From Nageia nagi (taxonomy: Eukaryota > Pinophyta), in NCBI GenBank assembly GCA_050084985.1, contig JBITNC010000001.1, positions 47,368,001 to 47,432,000 on the forward strand: DNA of 64,000 bases, written 5' to 3'. The notes below the pieces were generated by a model. It ran no database searches. It saw only the letters and a program-made list of their open reading frames with translations, and was not told the DNA's origin. Shown here one piece after another: positions 36,094 through 48,327 of this stretch; within the stretch, counting starts at the first letter, position 1; each line of letters starts with the position of its first letter. The position numbers and the translations under genes are program-made.

Positions 36094-37640
36094 TATAATC
36101 GCTTAATGAACCAAATTGATGTAATCTTCTATATCATTTGTCTTCTTTCTTCACCTGAATAGAATGGAAATTACATAAATTGATAATATAAGAAACATTA
36201 TAAGTAAAAACTTTGAGGTAAATAATATTGATTTAAAAATATGAGTATATGCTTAAAGTGGTAAAAACAAAATTTATATTGTATGATCAACCATATAAAC
36301 AAACACACTAATGATTTGGTTAATTTGAAAACATGAATCTTATAAAATTATTCTATACACTTTTGAATTATTTGCATAAGTTACTTCTAAATAAATGAAT
36401 TAACATAAAAAGTGTAATTTATATGTAAATGTAAATTTAACTAAATTTTAAATTTATAAGAAATATGTTACTTACATTTTAAATTGACTCTCACAACTTG
36501 TTTTTAATGAATTATTCTTAAATTTGTATCACCAAACCCTTATATAAAATTACAACTAATAGGTATGATAGCATGCATTCAAATTTGAATATATATATTA
36601 GTTATTCTTAACACCTTAATAAAATTAAGTATTCTCCCTCATCCATGAGTATGCCTAATTTATCCCTTTTTTATTTTCATATTTTTTTACAAATATCAAA
36701 ATCCTAAATAATTTATTTTTGTATTTTATATATTTAAAATTATCAATAAAAATAAAAATAAATAACTTCAATAATTATTTCAATCCTCTACCATTCTAAT
36801 TGACCAAATCATAAATATTTAAATAAATAAATAAAAAATACTTACTAACATAACCACTTTTCTAAATTCTTATAATTTTATTGCTTATAATCCAAGCAAT
36901 ACATAACCATTTTTATCCTATCTACTCTTACCAAAGCCTATATCTCTGCCCTCCAAACTAATGAAATCCTTAAAGCATAAAGGATAACTATTAACTCCTA
37001 ATATTATGATATAATAATAAAAACTTTATGATATAATAATAAAAACTTTCTAAAATTTAGGGTTTAAGAAGGATGAGAAATATGAAAGTTTGACATCCAT
37101 TGGAGCGTTTGTAAACCATAAAAACCTTAAATATTTAAAACCTACATAAAACGTCTATCTTTCAATGAGACAAAACCCTAACCTATACAAATAAAATTCC
37201 CAACCTTCCTGATCAACTTCAACGCAGAAATTATTAGCTCTTAATTTCGTCTATCCTACGAAACGAAACAAAATAGCCAAAGATTCCATTTAACTTCTTA
37301 TCTACAAAACCCATGCGGCCCTCGTGATCCACAAAACACAGCTTCACCAGTAAATAACACCCAGAACATTGAAAATACATATAAAAACGCTACAGATATA
37401 TGAATCTGACAAACACGCTCGGACGGCAAGTTATAATAAATATACTGAGCAGAGCTGAGGTCTGTGTTGTGAAGAAAGTAATCAAGCTCAGAAATCATTA
37501 TCCGACTAATAAAAATAACATTAATTAAGTTTAGCAGAAGAAACAAACAGCGTGATAATATTAAATGACATAGATGATGCAATTAAAGTTTGTGGGATTC
37601 GTACCTGAAAGACTTCTGAGCGCACCTGCACATCCTGCAA
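36094..37640 (-). other. Predicted 5'-UTR with one intron of the SRPBCC gene
   Basis: On the minus strand an acceptor TTCTATTCAG ends at 36155, leaving 61 bp of leader before the ATG. A donor CAG/GTACGA sits at 37605/37604, giving an intron of about 1450 bp, very AT-rich as plant introns are. A short first exon would lie at about 37605-37630. These sites are chosen by motif only. An open minus-strand frame at 37298-37582 inside the intron shows no motif. Confidence 0.4.
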
Positions 37641-37820
37641 CATGGTCAAGAGGGTATGTATATATATATATGTGATTGTGCTGTGAAGATGTGATGCTTA
37701 TTCATTGTTTATGTCGATGGCGGAACTTGGAGGATGATCTCAGAAATCGAGGATGGATATGGGATTCTCGAGGAAGTGAGCTTGTCACCTTCGGAAACTA
37801 CGTAGGTGTGGGGCAAGATT
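37641..37820 (-). promoter_or_regulatory. Candidate promoter of the SRPBCC gene
   Basis: TATATATATATATA at 37657-37672 lies about 30 bp upstream of the proposed first exon on the minus strand. The palindrome TACGTA (37799-37804), an ACGT core used by plant bZIP factors, lies about 130 bp further upstream. The local sequence (37690-37810) is less AT-rich than its surroundings. Inference from position. Confidence 0.35.
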
Positions 37821-38180
37821 ATTATTATCAGAAAAAGATATATTGCATAAACTAAATAAATGGTTTTTCAGAAAAAGTGGTTTGTTGACCGTTATGAGAA
37901 GCATTAGTTAATGTGCATATTAGATGTATATTTTATTTATTGTTTTAAAAATTGTTTTATTTTTTAATAGGACAAAAAACTATATTATTTTGGGATTGTA
38001 TATGTGCTTGGTTTGTTGGGACCAACAACTGCTCCCACTACTCTCTCTCCTCTTCCACAAAGTTTTTGAATCTTGTTTCTATTATGTGATATACATTAAC
38101 TGATAATACATATTAAAAATGTGGGGGATCCAAATTATAGTGAAAATGAGAGTCCAATGGAGACGGAAATGATCCTCGAT
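37821..38180. other. Unassigned spacer
   Basis: No feature recognised between the candidate promoter and the broken ORF to the right. Confidence 0.4.
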
Positions 38181-38195
38181 TAAATTACAGGAAAA

Positions 38196-39480
38196 ATGAT
38201 TCAAAAGCATAAATGTGGGCAAGAGGATTGTACAACAAAGAAAAAGAGGAGTTTGGAAGGGGAATTTGGATCAATCCCAGTTAGACAACAAACGATATTA
38301 AGGAATACTTCGAACATTGGACAGCAAGGTCCTGGGAAACCTTTGAACCTTCAAACTAGGACAAAGAAAACCATGGAGGAGATTGTAAAAGGGATGCAAG
38401 CCACTCTAGAGCAAATTGAACACCTCCTTTCGTTATAACTCAAGCCCAGACTCTGATGCGAGGTTGCGGTGACCCTTTGATCGGGAGACCAAACGATAGT
38501 CTCAGGATAAGGTGGTCGAAAAGCATCCAAGTAAAGCAAGAAGGAAAAGGTGGCGAAAGAAGAGGTATGATGTCCTCAATTATGCAAAGAGGTGGCATTC
38601 GGAGTACTGTCATGATTATTATTTTATGTTGATTAATTACTGCACTTTCACTTTTTTGTTCTACATGACATACGGTTTGCTGTTAATTAATAAGCAAGAT
38701 AGGGTCGAATGCTACCAAATGTGGCAAAGAGATAAGGGCCACGTTATGTCACACAAGTTTCACCAATAACGACCTATGGATTTGACCGATATGCATGCAA
38801 ACTATCATAATGCTAGATGGTATAAGTCCTGACATAGCGAGGCTTGGAAGCACTTAACAAGTTTCCTTTTTTCTTTCTCTGTATTCTTGGAAGTGCTAGT
38901 TCATTCTATCAAAATGGGTAAGGCTTGCAGAACTGAACCAAATAATGCCAGGGAGGTGAAGCGTGATGGAAAATGTTGGAAGCTTTTCCAGAGAGGAGGT
39001 GTTGGGAGATATATGGAATTATGTAATAGTTTCATGCCTGTCATTTATAAGAAAATTGTTGAAGGTTGGGAGGGAGACAACCCCCAAGTTGGCTCAATAC
39101 TGAGTAATTTCTCCATGGAAGCTATCGTGGAAGTTACGGGACTTAGTCTTTTTGGGCGATGCCTTCAGCGGAAAGAGAAAGTTAAACAATCAAAAATCAA
39201 GGCTTTCTTTGCAGAAGAAGAGCAACTGGTCAAAGAAGGTACATGATATGTTATGCAGAAACTTCTTAATCCCTAGGATTGGATGGCAGAATAGATTATC
39301 CAATACTTTACTCTTGATGGAAGGTACACAGTGGTATTTGGAACTCACTTTCTCCTTTTAAATCATTTTTGATTGGGTATGGAAAATGAGGATTGGATAA
39401 TTAACTTTACAGCGTATCTATTGGATGCACTGAGTAATTCTATAGAAATGATTCAAAAAGGGTAATAGACAACCAAGGCA
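38196..39480 (+). pseudogene. Broken ORF(s) of unknown family, left part
   Basis: Three open pieces: 38196-38438 (80 codons, with TRTKKTMEEIVKGMQATLEQ), 38512-38769 (begins with a very basic KARRKRWRKKR run and has a hydrophobic FMLINYCTFTFLFYMTYGLL) and 38914-39246 (MGKACRTEPNNAREV, GGVGRYMELCNSFMPVIYKK, ILSNFSMEAIVEVTGLSLFG). The third continues past stops to QYFTLDGRYTVVFGTHFLLL (about 39295-39355), then ENEDWIINFTAYLLDALSN (about 39385). GC is slightly higher than in the surrounding repeats and drift appears milder. I do not recognise the family; an extra ORF of a retroelement is possible. Element B begins 500 bp downstream and may interrupt it (see 50556-51140). Confidence 0.4.
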
Positions 39481-39972
39481 CCAAGGCCTGATGGACCTCA
39501 TATATAGGACAATTACAGCATCACAAGCCTCATCTAAATTATTGCCAAAAATTGACTGGGTTGGAGTAGGAAGTAGCCAAGTTAAGGTGGAAAAAGGAAA
39601 AGAGGGACCTTCCAAAAAAAGGGAAAAAATTCAAAATCAAAGGGTAAGGATTACCTCAAGAAAAAAATGTTAAGGTTAGTGGTAATCAACCCCCTTCCCC
39701 CCCTCATGCATCGAAAGAAAGAATCTGGGAGAAAGAAAAGAAGCCTCCCTCCTATGGAAGCTGAGAAAGTAGGTGTATCTATCCTAGTGACATGGGAAAG
39801 GTGAAGCAAGAGATTGAAGAACTTGGGGGAGAAGAAGCCCCAGGTCAATCATAGAGACCCAGAAGTCCAGGACATCCTCGATAGCTCAAAATTCATTAGT
39901 AAGGAGTCTTTGTTTGGTAATAAGGTTAATGTTCACTTCTAAGAGGAACAACTAAATCCTCTTAATTTTGTT

Positions 39973-40585
39973 TGTAGACCCTTAAAAATGAATTTTTATT
40001 TATTAAATAATTTATTTTTATGATATTAGTGGATATTATTGTAAAAAGAGGTTAAAATACATCCTATGCAATGCAATTATTGTAAAAGGACCACCAAATG
40101 ATATAAGTGATATAAAATATCAATACAGACACCATAAGCATGTAATACATAAAGATTCCAAGAAAATAAAAGGATCAATATGTTGCTATAAAATAAGAGC
40201 AAAAGCAAAGGATTCTATATCAGATAATAGGATATTAGATAGATCAATAAATAAGCATTATATCATTTATAATACCACCTATCTGAGGATCTGTTATCTA
40301 CTCTTTACTATGCTTCGAATTATTTAATTTCAACATCAGATCTTGTGTCTTTCATGTTGTTCACGTTGTGCAAAGATTGATTTCATAGCGCCCCCAACAT
40401 TATTATAGAGTCATGAAGTGTCGGATCTAAGTGACGAACCTATTTATGATTTGAATCATGGGATATGATGAAGAGAAGTGTTTGATCATACTACAACCAC
40501 ATGCATATCTTCATTTATACTCCAGTAAGTATATTGTAGAGAAATAGTTCTTTTGTTTTATTACAATACCATTATTTTTTATATA
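39973..40585 (+). repeat. LTR (5') of element B
   Basis: Starts TGTAGACCCTTAAAAATGAA and aligns by eye with the LTRs at 49155, 49923, 53730 and 61998. It has TATAAAA at about 40190, ACCACCTATCT near 40274, and the terminal ATACCATTATTTTTTAT near 40567. The GGTGTT/AACACC hairpin of the sister LTRs is partly deleted. Confidence 0.8.
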
Positions 40586-40737
40586 TTTTAGTGAACTCTC
40601 TATTTTGAATGAGCTTGTCCTTCCGACCAAGATCTTGCATAATTCTATAACGAATACCACATTGTCGATGCAATGATCTACCTATTCTAAAGGCACTGAC
40701 ATTGTAAAAATGGATATGGATCAAATTAAAGCAATGT
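40586..40737 (+). pseudogene. Leader and first codons of gag, element B
   Basis: Resembles 54351-54500 of element C in order: CAAGATCTTG, then a TTGT-GATGCA-TGATCTA segment, then an ATGGATATGGATCAAATTA start (about 40711) equivalent to MEQIL in C. The match to gag stops at the direct repeat that begins at 40738. Confidence 0.45.
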
Positions 40738-41190
40738 TCCAAGGGATTAATGTGTAATTGAAACATTGAGGGACAACCGCTTTCAAGAAGGCATCCACTA
40801 TGATGGATTGATATGTGGAGAATCATTGATCTATTCATAATGTGAGTTGATATTCCTTGAGAGAATCATGGAGATTTTGGAGGAATTGATCAATGGTCAT
40901 GGATGGATATCTTTATCGGGAGATTCTATCATGACTTAGTAATATATTTGTGACTGACTGCAACACATGAGAACATATTACGTTGTCCTAAAGTGAATGA
41001 AATTTCACTTTTGAGAAGTGGTCATGTGATGATACTTTGGACCATGTGAATGGTACTGTATTACTGCAAGGAATATTTTAACCTAAGGTGATAAGATTCA
41101 ATAGGGAGATTGAAAACCTTAGATAAAACAAGTAGAAAATGCTCTGAAATTTAAAGTTGGGAAAAATCATTTCTTTTGCTCATAAATTTT
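40738..41190 (+). repeat. Direct repeat, left copy (~450 bp)
   Basis: Nearly the same sequence recurs at 44848-45297, about 4.1 kb to the right, in the same orientation; landmarks are CCAAGGGATYAATGTG, CATCCACTATGATGGATTGA and TTTCACTTTTGAGAAGTGG. The edges lack TG/CA and there is no adjacent primer-binding site or polypurine tract, so it is not an ordinary LTR pair. The translated sequence has many stops. Confidence 0.85.
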
Positions 41191-42440
41191 GATAAAGGAA
41201 GTAATACAGGTGGTAATAACAAAAAAAAAAATTCTCTCTCTTTTATCTCTAGTAAAAGAAAACCAACTACAATGATTAAAGAAGGTATAGAGGTGGTGAC
41301 AATCCTTGAAATGAAGCACAGGAGATGCCCAACAATAATAGATTACATTTGTTTGAGGCTAGGAGCTTTAAAGTACAGGTATTATGTGTATTTACCTTTG
41401 ATATACCAATATTTCTTTATTGATAGTTGGAACTATTAATTGAATTAGAGATAAGTTACACTATTGATCAGTATGGTGAAATCTATTGAATGGTCAGTTT
41501 GATATTTCAGTGACAGTTAAAAGGGATTTGTTTCTTGGTTTAAGTTTCTTAGTAGTAGAATAATAGCGAGGTATCTATGCATGATCATATAACTTTTGTA
41601 TGCATTCTACTTGTTTGTGGTTGCATTGATCGGAGGATAAATGTTATTATTTTACATAGAGGGAGAGATTTGTCATATAATTCCTATGGTTGATCATTAT
41701 ACATGCATTGTTGATCTTCCTCGATGAGTAGTTGATCAAAGGAGCTTTTCATTGCCATTATGCCCTTAACACTCGCATTAGACATATGGCTCTGTTTGCT
41801 TGGTGTCCGTAGCTCACGCTAATGTAGATTGGGAATTTGTGGCAACAGTCCCTTATTGCTGGAATCTAAGTAAACTACATTTTATGTTCTCCTTTCAACA
41901 ACTTAAGTTAAAGTGTATAGTAGAGATGACGTTAAAAAAAAAATATTCACTTCCATAAAGCAGGAGAAACTATGGAAAAATGGATAACTTGTTTCTGGGT
42001 TATCCCAATTACAATACTAATGTTGTCTGTTGGAGAAGCCGAAAATAAAGAATTATTTCTCTGCTAGCTAGGTATAGAGAGATTTCAATATCTCACAGTA
42101 AATTTTATGATTCATAAAGATAAATGTTTAAATTATAGATTTAAACATTTATTTAGTTATAATGTATATCAGCTATTTTCACAATTTTTCTTAAAAAGGA
42201 AAAATAAATTAAAAATATAAAATGCTTAAATTTGAGGAAAAGGATTTTATCATTTCTTAGAAGAAATATTAGTCTCTTAATTAAAAAAACAATTGCATCC
42301 AAATTATTGATAGATGATTTATTTAAGAATTTATAAAATTAAGAAAAATAAGACTGCTAACAGGGACAGTTTGAAAAGAATTACAATAAAGAATATTTAT
42401 AGATTCAACTTTGTATTATTTATGATGGAATTATAAATAG
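41191..42440. other. Unassigned sequence between the direct repeats
   Basis: Contains a 60-90-codon open frame (41176-41439) without motifs that starts inside the repeat, and two weak PPR-like traces near 41690-41720 (a DHYTCIVDL-like VDHYTCIVDLPR at about 41691). The rest shows nothing. Confidence 0.35.
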
Positions 42441-43773
42441 TTTATAGGATAAACCTTGGAGCGGTCTTAAGGTTACCTTAAGAGTTCTTGTTGTTTATGA
42501 AGTTGATACTTATGTCTAGTGATACCTTTTCTATTGACATAATTTAAGCTTTTTCATATGGTTTGGTGATTTGTCTAAATGCATTAGTTGTAATATTCAT
42601 GATATGTTATATTTGAATATGTAAGGTTTGGAATATGTTATCATTGTTGTCAAAAGTTATCTAATGTTTAGACGAACCAGATTTTGATGATGATTTATGG
42701 GAAATAATTATTGTTGGTCTAGATGATTGGGTCAATGGAATGACTTATATCTTCATCATAGGAATCCATAGGGTGATGTCTTCCAAGTTTGTTTCAAGCC
42801 AAGTTAAGTGCCTTGGTTATGATAACTTAGTATGTTATGTTTAATACTTTATGCTTCCTTGAGATACTTAATGGAAGATGGGATGCATCTAATTGAGGTC
42901 TAGTAAGTAATTTGGGAAGTATCTTGAATTTAAAAAACATACTCTTAATTGATCTTTTGGCTTAATTATGAGTGATGAAATATAGTTAAAGTTTCCTTGC
43001 AAGGTTTGATTATTAAACAATAATCTAGTTATAACTTTTTATGATAGGAATGATTGTGAAGCAATTTATCATGCTAAAGTAGGTAAATAATGTGAGTATT
43101 TGTAATTACTTTCGGTTAGTTAATGAATCCTACTATTATTCAATTACATAATCATCACAATTTGATGAGAGATTATTATTGAAGTACTTCCTGGTTGATA
43201 GTATAAGAGTGTGTGGAGTACACTTGAATGTTGAATCCATTGAATGTGGTGATACATTTAGTATTGGATTTATGACACCTTATATTGTTATGTTTCATCG
43301 TGCATTTTATATACTTAATAAGAAATATGGCATGTAAATTAAGTGGCATGAAGACCTTATTTTGGAGGAAGTATTTGTGTTGATGGAGTACGTACTTGGT
43401 TATAACCAAAGTTGTAATAATTTTATTATGGTAATAATAAAATTATTATTAGGCAGCATAGCTACCAAGGGTTTACCTAGAGTGGAAACACCTAGGGTTT
43501 TTTCTAAGCTTAGGTCAAATACATGGTGTCATAGATTTGACTTGTAGTTGGAATACTTTGTGTTATTTCATATTAATTTATTTCCTACATCTATTTGTTT
43601 ATTATGAACGATGGAAATGTATGAGAATCATAAGTGATAGTTTGAGACTATTGTATGATTATGTTTATGCTATAAGTGAAACTAATTTAAGGAAAATAAA
43701 ATCTTTTAATCTATGTTTGAGTAAGCTCTTGTGGTTTGAAAAATTCTATTGTTGATATTTTGGGTTCATTACA
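42441..43773 (+). repeat. Probable 5' LTR (left end unknown) before a primer-binding site
   Basis: Sequence ending in TTCATTACA directly before the primer-binding site at 43774 should be an LTR end. It contains two neighbouring perfect palindromes (43396-43409 and 43416-43447). Where it begins cannot be set, since no matching 3' LTR was found. Confidence 0.4.
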
Positions 43774-43786
43774 TTGGTATCAGAGA
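43774..43786 (+). other. Primer-binding site, tRNA-iMet type
   Basis: TTGGTATCAGAGA matches the well known retrotransposon primer-binding sequence TGGTATCAGAGC (complement of the plant initiator methionine tRNA 3' end) with a change only at its end. This marks the LTR to leader junction of an element distinct from B, C and E. Confidence 0.7.
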
Positions 43787-44847
43787 TCATGTTCAAATGC
43801 TTGGACCTATTGGGATAACTACCTTTTACAAGTATGTGAAAGGTTTAAGTATGCTTGATGATGCATACAAGTATGAAGACCATGAAGAGAATATGGTAAA
43901 ATATTTTCATATCTTGCTATGACAAGATTTTATGTGTTGAATAATCCTTACATACTATTTTGCTTAGTATGGTTTAGCTATTTATTGGTTACATACAAAC
44001 CTTATCATTATCCTCTCCTTGATAGGATGAATGGAGTAATGAGGAATGTTATACATGCTTATATATTGATAACCATGTTTGATATTACCAAATACAAATA
44101 TTTTGGCTATGACATATTTAAAGAGCGAGTGCCATGCAAAAGCTAGTGCTAGACATTTCAGGATTGTAAGGAAGGTATGAATTCTTTATATGTTGAATTC
44201 TTGTAATTTGTGTTTATAGGAACTACTAAGTAAGTTTGATTAGCATAAGCAAGTTGAACTATAATATGAAGTTAGAGAAAGAAATTCTAACTTTAGGTAA
44301 TGAAAAAGATGTTGAGCTTTTTGGAGAAGCAATATTTGATATCAACCCTTGCTATAAGACTATCTTTATTTCCTATGAATATTTTAGCAAAAGAGAATAC
44401 AATTAATGATCATGATTTTTTCTACAAGCTTAGATGTAGATCATTATTGATGATAATTATTTATGAAAAGAAATAATTGAATGTTGTTAGCATGAAGATG
44501 CAACAACCTTTCAGGAACCCTCATGAATGTAAGATGAGGTATACTCTCTTGAAGTTGTTAATTTTGCTTTAAGTTTTTGAGAAAACATTGTGGTTATGCA
44601 TATATAAGTTTGATTTAGGTATCTAAATCTGAATTAGTATTTTTATGAATGCTTGTACCTTTTTTAGGGATTGCATTTTGTTATTATCTTTTTGAATTAT
44701 TTTAAAAATTGGATATGTAAAAATAGTCATCATGAGTTCCTAGATGAGTAAGTGTATGTTATGATTGAAGTTGGTTTCCATATGATACGAAAATTCAATT
44801 TTTGCTATTGTGGAATAAACCATCTTTTTGAATACCATATAGGTATT
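43787..44847 (+). other. Unassigned sequence after the primer-binding site
   Basis: Expected to be the leader and gag of the inserted element, but only short open frames (for example 43919-44146) without motifs are present. Confidence 0.3.
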
Positions 44848-45297
44848 TCCAAGGGATCAATGTGCAATTGAAACATTGAGGGACAACTGTTTTCAAGAAC
44901 GCATCCACTATGATGGATTGATATGTGGAGAATCATTAATCTATTCATAATGTGAGTTGATATTCCTTGAGATAATTGCGGATATTTTGAAGGAATTGAT
45001 CAATGGTCATGGGTGGATATTTTTATCAGGAGATTCTATCATGACTTAGTAATATATTTGTGACTGTAGCACATGAGAACATATTACGTTGTCCTGAAGT
45101 GAATGAAATTTCACTTTTGAGAAGTGGTCATGTGGTGACACTTTGGACCATGTGAATGGTACTATATTACTGCAAGGAATATTTTAACCTAAGGTGATGA
45201 GATTCAATAGGGAGATTGAAAACCTTATATAAAGAAAGTAGAAAATGCTTTGAAATTTAGAGTTGGGAAAAGTCATTTCTTTTGCTCATAAATTTTT
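44848..45297 (+). repeat. Direct repeat, right copy (~450 bp)
   Basis: Partner of 40738-41190, similar along its whole length with few differences by eye. The two copies flank the LTR/primer-binding-site segment of another element. Sequence 45298-45984 to its right shows no feature. Confidence 0.85.
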
Positions 45298-45984
45298 CCT
45301 TGAGAAATCATATGTGGGTAGGTAAACATATGTTATGACTTCAAGATTTTTAAATTTTTCTTGAAAGAAATTTTAATCTTGTCTTTAAAACTTGTTTGAA
45401 AGATGAATTTGTTTCAGTTTTGAACCATAAATTTGTGTCTAAACAAGTGTGTCATGGAAACTTTGATGCTAAACTTGGTAGAAGACTAAAGTTTATAACA
45501 AAGAAATAGGGTAAAACTCTAGGAAGGATTAGGTCATATATTCTTGAACTAAGAGAATACATGAGAAAATTGTCCAAAGTTTAGGAGTAAATTATTGGAT
45601 GATAACCAAATAGATCCTTAGAACTTCATACTTCACATTATTTGGAAAAAAAAAACTTAAATAGTAGTAAACTCAATTTGAGAAGAGTTAAGGGGTAGCT
45701 CTTGATAATAATGAACATTCCTAGAGCTCATGCCACATGGAAGAGTAAGATAGTTGGATTATGTGACACCTTATTAAACATATTTTTATCTCCTTGGTAT
45801 ATAATCAGTTTTGGGTGTAAGTTGGAACAATGGTTAAAAGTTTGAATTTATTTGGTTAAGGTTATTAAAGAGGTGCTTGCTTATGATTTATTTTCATTTC
45901 TTATAAGAGAAAAGAGAGATAAATTTTCTTTGTTATTACCTCCTTTATCAAAACATAGCAGACTATGTTTACTCCTAGGGAAGT
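45298..45984. other. Unassigned segment
   Basis: Where RT would be expected left of the RNase H remnant, no RT motif (such as YVDD) is found on the plus strand. The segment appears to be replaced or rearranged DNA. Confidence 0.4.
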
Positions 45985-46775
45985 ATGTCATGGACCAACT
46001 TAGAATATGAAACAAGGTACACTTCCATGGAAATATATAGCTTTGGTATTCTATTTGCTACTAAAAAATTGAGGTATTATTATTTATACTTCACTACATA
46101 TATTGTTAGTCCTATAACTCCACTTAAATACCTTATATATAAGCAGAACCTCTTAGGAAGGGTACCCAAATGTTTGATGTTGTTGCAATAATCTAACATA
46201 AAAATGGTAAAGAAATTTTTTATAAAAGGATAGGAAATTTTAAATCTTATTCCATTTTCCCCAAAATATCAGTATGATCCACGTTTACAACATGGATATC
46301 ATGGGGGAGAGTGTCGACATAGTTACAACGACCAATGGGAGATCCTAGATGAATTTGTGTGCTTTATAGAAGATGAACCCAAGCCCTAGATGTTGTATTT
46401 TGATGGATCAAAATACACATATAGAGAAGGGTATAGTATTATATTAGTTTCACCTTAAAATGATGTTATTACTATGGCATACAAGCTTGGATTTGAGTTC
46501 ACTAACAATATGGCATAATATGAAGCATTGATCCTAGGTTTGAAAGTTGATGTTCTTCTAAAAATACAATATTTCTAGATATATGGTGATTAACAGCTTG
46601 TCATTAACCAATTTAATGATATATATAATACCAATGATAATAAATTATACCCATACAAGTTAGTGGTTATGGAGATTCTTCATCAATTTGATAGTTACAC
46701 TATTAAAAATATCCCAAAAATAAATAATATGTATGTTGATGAAACGGTAAGTGCTACTTCTTTGGCTCCATTTTA
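45985..46775 (+). pseudogene. RNase H end and second RNase H, element B
   Basis: The first part (YTSMEIYSFGILFATKKLRY, then SPITPLKYLIYKQNLLGRVP) is the C-terminal half of the ordinary gypsy RNase H, equivalent to YTPMEKLCFGIIFAIEKLRH in element C. The second domain begins LYFDGSKYT near 46392 and continues YKLGFEFTNNMA, YEALILGLKV, QLVINQFNDIYN and NNMYVDETVSATSLA to about 46775. Having both domains in tandem is the hallmark of the Tat clade. In-frame stops occur (for example 46389, 46457, 46516), so it is inactive. Confidence 0.85.
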
Positions 46776-46859
46776 GATAGAATATGAAGAAACAATCCTC
46801 AAAATTAAGCACTTGAATACACAATCCTATATGGATATTGACATTGATATAGAGGTATG

Positions 46860-48140
46860 ATGTGATACTCTAGAAGAAATTTCTCCATCTTGGTATGCTA
46901 ATATTTATCAACGCTTGAAAGATCAAACAATTTTGCATCATTTTGATAGAAATGATAAGGTAAGGTTAAAAATGATATCCCTCAAGTATGTCATTATTGG
47001 TGAAGTATTGTATAGAATATCATTTGATGAAGCACTTTTAAGATTCCTTACACACCATGAAACTACAATATCATGAATAAGCACATGAAGGTTTATGTGG
47101 GGGGTATTTCTTTGTAAAAGCATTGTACACTAAGCTCTTGTGAATGGGGTATTATTAGTTATCTATGGAAGAAGATTGCAAGAGTCATATGAAAAGTTAC
47201 TTTAAATGCCAAAAGCATTCCAATTTGGAGAAGATGACCACATAAGATATCAATATGATTATTTCATCATGGCCTTTTACAATTTTGAGCATTGATTTAA
47301 TTGGCTTTATCAATCCCCAATCAAGAGATGGGCATAAATTCATCATCATAGCCACATAATACACTATGAAATGGGTAGAAGTTACACCAATAAAATCAGT
47401 AAAATCATAAAAGATTATCAAGTTCCTATTTGAAAATATCATCACAAGGTTTAGTATTTCAAAGCAGTTAATCATGGATAATGGGCCTAATTTCAAAGGT
47501 AAGGACATGAAATCCTTTTGTAAGAAGTTTCACATTACACAAAATTTTCTTTTGTTTACTATCCTCAAGGAAATGGTCAAGTTGAAACATTAGATAAAGC
47601 AATTAAAAGTATTTTATTAAAAACATGGGATAGATACAAAAGATATTAGCATGAGCAATTACCTTATGCACTTTAGGCATATAGAAAAAGTGTTAGAACT
47701 ACTACTGGGGTAACTCCATGTTTATTAGTTTATGGTGATGAGGTTGTTGTACCACTAGACTTAGAGATACCATCTTTGAGGATCTCACTACAAGGAGATA
47801 TATCATATTAGGGAGCAAGGAAGGCTAGATTGCAACAGTTATAATCACTTTGATGAAAAGAGGATATATATTATTGAACATCAAAAAGCATACCATGTAA
47901 AGTTAAAAAGAGCATTTTCATGCCAACAATATTCCAAGTATGAGACTTGGTCCTTAAAGAGAACATCAATAAGATAGCTACAAATGATTAAGTAAAAGGG
48001 AAATTGAGCCAAATTGGTTGAGATCATATGTTGTAGTTGAGGCTACAGGGTTACGACCATTTATGTTGCCTTCAGTGGATGGAAAATAAGAACCAAAAAT
48101 CTTCAATGTCATGCACCTCAAATGCTTTTATGCATAAGTA
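46860..48140 (+). pseudogene. Integrase, element B
   Basis: Linker SPSWYANIYQRLKDQ and YVIIGEVLYRISFDEALLRF, then a zinc-binding region (EAHEGLCGGYFF, later KCQKH), catalytic DLIGFINPQSRDGHKFI near 47290, IMDNGPNFKGKD near 47473, and NGQVETLDKAIKSI near 47571 in a shifted frame, which retains the catalytic Glu. GPY/F-like residues lie near 48020-48130. Several frameshifts (about 47545 and later) and stops make it a dead copy. The domain is followed by the 3' untranslated region. Confidence 0.8.
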
Positions 48141-48327
48141 GTAGTTTTGTACCTCGCACATCATGATGCATCTTAAAGAGGTATATGTATACTACCCTAT
48201 ATTTTAATTTTTATCTTTTTCTTTGCTTATCTCACTATGTCAATATCATCCCTATGCATCCACAATATTCACATTATGCTAAAATACAAAAATAAAAATA
48301 GATATATAGTTATGCTTATAGTCATAA

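Noticed and set aside
37298-37582. 94-codon minus-strand frame upstream of the SRPBCC gene as a coding exon
   Set aside because: No recognisable motif, and it lies inside the predicted 5'-UTR intron; the downstream gene already has a complete start.
40738-45297. The 450-bp direct repeats as a pair of LTRs
   Set aside because: No TG/CA ends, no primer-binding site after the left copy and no purine tract before the right copy.
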